Positions 54,601-60,600 of a stretch of DNA of 64,000 nt are shown in pieces; position 1 is the stretch's first letter; each line of letters begins with the position of its first letter. The notes below the pieces were generated by a model. The model did not search any database, was not told where the DNA came from, and saw nothing but the letters and a program-made list of their open reading frames with translations. Made by a program: the position numbers and the translations under genes. The stretch spans positions 186,001 to 250,000 of the forward strand of contig VWYX01000862.1 in NCBI GenBank assembly GCA_013396525.1, given 5' to 3'. Source of the DNA: Chaetorhynchus papuensis (taxonomy: Eukaryota > Chordata > Aves > Passeriformes > Rhipiduridae).

Positions 54601-57600
54601 ATGAATGGAAATTTGAGAGCTGGTAACTGTTCATGTCCTTTTTTAGGTGGACACAGTGAAACGCTTGTTGATTAAGAAGTTGCCTCCAGTTCTTGCAATC
54701 CAGTTGAAACGATTTGATTATGACTGGGAAAGGGAATGTGCAATCAAATTCAATGATTATTTTGAATTTCCACGAGAACTGGACATGGAGCCTTACACGG
54801 TGGCAGGTGTAGCAAAATTGGAAGGGGATGATGTGAATCCTGAAAATCAGATAATACAAAATGAGCAGTCAGAAAACGAACACTCTGGGAGCACAAAATA
54901 CAGACTTGTGGGTGTACTTGTGCACAGCGGCCAGGCCAGCGGCGGACATTACTACTCTTACATTATCCAGAGGAACGGTGGAGATGGTGAGAAGAATCGG
55001 TGGTACAAATTTGATGATGGAGATGTGACAGAGTGCAAAATGGATGATGATGAAGAAATGAAAAACCAGTGTTTTGGGGGAGAGTACATGGGCGAAGTGT
55101 TTGATCACATGATGAAGCGAATGTCCTACAGGCGCCAGAAGAGGTGGTGGAATGCTTACATTCTTTTTTATGAACGCATGGACACGATAGACAAAGACAA
55201 TGAACTAATAAAATATATTTCAGAAATCGCTATCACCACTAAACCCCACCAGATTAAAATGCCCTCGGCCATCGAGCGAAGCGTGCGGAAGCAGAACGTG
55301 CAGTTCATGCACAATCGGATGCAGTACAGCCTGGAATATTTCCAGTTCATAAAGAAGTTGCTTACTTGTAATAGTGTCTACCTAAATCCTCCTCCAGGTT
55401 AGTATGGTAGTGGGATAATTATGGATTCATTTCTTGCAAGAAGGGTTTTGGTTTGTGTGGCCAAGGATTTATCTAGGCAGTGAAAATTTGATGTGTCCTG
55501 CTTTGAATACTCTTGTCCTCGTGGACTTTAGCAGTTAGACACCTGCTGTTCAGTTGTTCATCAGTGATAAACTTGCCAGAATATTTAGCAAAAAATACTT
55601 CGATAAACTATCAGCTATTACTCAGTTGCTGTACTAAATCAAGTTAAAATACTCAAGTTTGTGGGCTTTTTTGTTGAAAACAGTTCTCAGAGGTGAGATG
55701 CTGAATTTGTAAAAGTCAGACATATGTTAGCCTCCAGGTACCTGTATTAAAGCTTACATTTTCAAATGATACATTTTAGAAGCTAGAAGCTATTTTGATC
55801 CAGTTTCTTCTAAAACTGGAACACCATGCCAGACAAAACAGTTATCTGAAATCAGTTAAATTATTAAAAGTTGCTGTTACTTTGTCTACATGTGAGTATT
55901 CTGATTTTTCTTTAGGACAAGATCATCTGTTGCCTGAAGCAGAAGAAATAACTATGATTAGTATTCAGCTTGCTGCTAGATTTCTCTTCACCACAGGATT
56001 TCATACAAAGAAAATAGTCCGTGGCCCTGCTAGTGATTGGTATTTTGTCTTTTAACAACAATTACAATTTTGGAAGTTTGATGTCTGTTAAAAGATCCCA
56101 TTTAGATACATGGTGAAGGTGCACATGAGAAGGGGGGAAAATTTGAATAGAAGATACTGGGAAGAATTTGAGCCTTAAAATATCCTGCTGATCTGAACAG
56201 CTTCAAATTTCATTTTCAAACAGAGCTTAAATATGTCTTTTTGTCTGTCTTTTAAAAAGAATAAAAGAATGGAAGCTGTTGCTAGCACAGAACTAACAGG
56301 TTATGTTTTCTGACAAATTCAGAATGGTTTTTACATTGTTTGAGTAGTTCTTAACAAAGCTCTTTACAACCCATTGTTGCAGCTTATATTTGTATTCTGT
56401 TTGTGAAACATGTATATAGTCTGAGACACTGTTGGCAGGGTGCTTTATGTACATTGCTACGGGGCCTGTAATTCAAATCCACACTGTTACTCATTTTAGT
56501 CCTTAAGCTGGGTTGTTCTCTGCTGGGGAGAGCAGTGTGCCTTGCTACTGGTCAAATTGGAGAGAAAATCTAGTATTCATGGCTGGTAGTTTACCAGCTG
56601 CTAGTAAGTAGTTGTGTAATACACGGCAAATTCGTACCCCCAGTAGCAACTTCCAGAGTAGCTTAAGTTACTCCTTTTTTTTTTAAGAGCTCAAAAAGAG
56701 TTTAAATATTCCTGCTGGAAGGACAGAGTAATGCACGACCTTCTCTGAAACATATTTTAGTCTTTGGGTATTGGTTTTTCATTTTGTGGGGTTTTCTGAG
56801 ATCTGTAAATGAGACTATAAATTCTTGTTAAGTTACATATCTAGTTATGTGTTGTATACACAGCTTATGAAATCCACTTGTGTTCTCTGCTGCTCACCCT
56901 CTTCCCCTGTTCCAGTACAGAGAGAATGGTGGCTGCCAAAATAGGACCTGCTTTGAGGAGTAGTTTAGGGGGTGTAATGCTGTCTTAATTCTTATACGTG
57001 ATAGAAGTAAAATGCTACAGTTAAGTGTTAGGTTTTTAATTGAAGGTTATCTTCCATTTGTGATTGCTCATAAGAGTATCACTGTAAGAACTACAAATTA
57101 CCGGATTAGATTCATTTTGTGAACAAAAATGTTTGGGGATCACCTTTAACACATATTTTCTTCAAACTGCAAAAGAACATGTCTGCCAGAATTCACTAAT
57201 TGTCTGCATTTGGTCGTAACGGTGTCACCTCCTGTTTCAGGTATGATGCCCTGTGCATCCTCCTCCGTCACAGCAAGAATGTACGCTTTTGGTTTGCACA
57301 CAACGTCCTTTTTAATGTTTCAAACCGCTTCTCTGAGTATCTCCTGGAATGCCCCAGTGCAGAAGTGAGGGGTGCATTTGCAAAACTCATAGTATTTATT
57401 GCACATTTTTCATTGCAAGACGGACCATGTCAATCACCTTTTGCCTCTCCTGGACCTTCCAGTCAGGTATTTAATTTTCTAACGGAAAGCTTTTGAAACT
57501 TACTCTTTCTTCATCAAAGCATTTAGTGTAAAGTAAACTTTGGAGTAAATGTATCAGTGTTGGCTGGAAAGCTGTACAGCCCATTTTGCACTACAAAACC

Positions 57601-60600
57601 GGATATAACTCAGCCAGATAGTGAGAGAGTTGCTGTCAGAGGGCTTTAGTTTCCCCTCAGTTGTAAATCTCTATGAAGGCTCAGTGGGAGCTTTGAGTTG
57701 GAAGTATGAAACCTGCAAAATAAAAGCAGTGGCTGTTTTAGTGAAGTAATGTGTAGGGAAGTGAACCCTTGTTTTTATTTGGAACTTCAAAACAAACAAA
57801 CAACCCCCCACAAACTAACAGTAACCTGAAAATCTTCAGGAGTTCAGCAAGTTTTAATCCCGTGTATCTTGCAACACTGAAATTGTCAAAAATGGCAACT
57901 TGGTGTAGGAGTAGACAGTGAATTGCCTGATTTTACACACCTAGAACTGACAAACAACAAAAAAGCCTATATTTATTGTAATACCTGTGATAACAATGGC
58001 TTTGTTTGGACTCTGTTAAAAACAACCTGTTTGAGCCTTTGCTTTGTCATGTTTTTAATGTCTACAGTGAGGCACTTTTTGCTTACACGGTTTCACTCAC
58101 CTTCTTAGAATGTTTTCACTACAGTGTCCAGCAAAAGAACTTGTGTAAAGTTAAAGCTGCACAAGCTTAGGAAGTGTTTTGTATCACGAGGTATTTGAGA
58201 TACGCCTATAGAGGTGATATGGTTGTCTTAGTCTATGAAGTTAACAATGGAATTGCATGTGTGTTTCTTGAGTATTTAGGCCTGTCTGCTATTGGAAAAA
58301 AAAGCCCATTTAGAAGTTTCTATTGCTGCCTGATTTCTTGGACTTACATGGTACTGAGTGATGGGAATCTTACTCCCTGTCTGTCTGTGTCTTTTTCTCT
58401 GTGTGAGACACAGAAGACTGACCAGTTGCTGGTACTTTGGAGCTTGTATGAATCCCATATCTCTTAACCAGTTCTGTTTTCTATCATAGTAAAAAGTATA
58501 AACTAAATAAAGATATGACAGGTTCAGTCACTAACAGAATTTTTTTCTTTCTGTAGGCTTACGATAACTTAAGTTTAAGTGATCACTTACTGAGGGCCGT
58601 ACTAAATCTTCTAAGAAGGGAAGTATCCGAACACGGGCGCCACTTGCAGCAGTATTTCAACCTGTTTGTGATGTATGCCAATCTAGGTAAGCAAATTGCT
58701 TTATCTGATGAAATTGTAATAAACTGAGGCTTTATTAATGATCCAGTTACAGAGGTAACAGCAGGAGAATCCAGTTTTCCGTCCTTAGGTAGATTGTTAT
58801 CATTACATGTCATATAAATGCTCCCTGGCATCTGTGTTCCTCCTCTTTTGAGTTTGGGGCTTCAGTCTCCCTATCATCCTTGGAAGATAAACATGAGCAG
58901 CTTGAAGCAGTAAGACAGTGTCCTGCTGAGAGAGGGTGGGGGTGAAATTCTGTAAAATATTTGACCATTGCTGTTTATCAGCTCATGCAGAAAGTAGACA
59001 ATTTTAAAGGAATTTAATTGTCTATCTCTAAAATTAATCTAGACAATTGTGTTAATTTAATTACACCTGTAATGTCTGTTGCTTTCATATACTTTGCCTA
59101 CCAAAGCATTCTCTGGCAAGTTTCTGCCATGACCCCCAGAGTAGAATTAATGTCATTGCAGAGAACAGAGATGCAATTCTTCTGCTCCAACTTCTCTTTT
59201 CTTCTTCGCTAGCTTTTCGTAGTCAATGCAGTTCAGGCCTCTGAGTAGGAGAGCACTCAGAGACTAGATAGGAAAATACAATTTTATTTGTGGATCTGAT
59301 CATTGTCACAATCTACCCTGCAGAGATAAACCTGGAAATATTAATACAATAAGCTGTTGTCCTTGTCTTACTACTGTTACCTGAAGGCATCTCTATGGAT
59401 GTAGAGTTCATTCATCAAAAACCACAGTAGCCTCATTCCTGCATTCTGTGAAAAAGATTAAATTGTCTGGCATTTTGAGAAATCAAATAGTAAATTGTTC
59501 TCATCAAAGCAAGTGAGAGATCAGTTCTACACAGGATGCAACTACAAAACTATCTAGCATAATCAGAAAAAATGCCATAAAAAAAAGCACTTACACTTCT
59601 TCTTATCAGAAAGATGCAAGGTAAGGTCCAGTTGTATTTCAGAATAAGAAAAGACTTGGAAATGTATGAAAAATAATTACTCTTAACCAAAATAAGAAAC
59701 ACAATATAAGAAGGGACATAGTGAATTTCCTGGTAAGTACTTGTGTAGTATGTGCAAGGTATTCTTGCAGTAAAACCAGGTATAGGTTTGGATTTTCTGG
59801 TTGGTTGGGATTTTGGAGGTTTTCTTACTGATTTTGTAATGTAATTTGCATTTATTATATTGTATGGCACAGTTAGAAATGTCTTAAGTTTGTAATTGAT
59901 GTATCTAGGACATGATAGAAAAATAACAAAATACACTGTGGGGGCTGTTTTTCCTATCCTGGGCCTCACAACAAAAGGATTAATTCATTGTCCAAAAGAC
60001 TTCTCTGAAGCTTTGCTATTAACACAGATGTTACTTCTGGGTTGCTTAAGTGCTAATGAGCACTGTGAAGAAAAGAAACTGTAGAATTTACAATTCTCCT
60101 TCAGTGTGATTTTTCAGCTGTATGTAATTTTGTTGTGCATCTTTATTGATTTGATTATTTTTCCCCAGAAAGTATAAATGAGGATTTAATAGAACCCAGG
60201 AACTAAAAAGTTGCAAGTCATGTAAACTCTCGTTATTTTTCTTTCAAAAAATTCTAAAAATATCGTATTTTCAGCGCCAAACAAGATTTTTTTTTTTGCT
60301 CCCTACCCCATAAAGGTGTAGCAGAGAAGACACAACTTCTGAAACTAAATGTTCCTGCAACCTTCATGCTTGTGGCTCTGGATGAAGGTCCAGGCCCTCC
60401 AATTAAATACCAGTATGCTGAGCTGGGGAAGCTGTACACTGTTGTGTCACAACTGATCCGCTGTTGCAACGTCTCATCACGGATGCAGTCTTCTATCAAT
60501 GGTACAGTAAATTTTAAGTTTGCTTTAGATGCATTGACTATATCAGTAAATGTCTTTTTGTGCATGTTTAGCAATTATTTATAAAGTGGATCAGCTGGAA

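Noticed and set aside
59550..59969. 139-codon antisense open frame
   Set aside because: AT-rich intronic sequence, no family signal, no promoter or splice context, biased composition.
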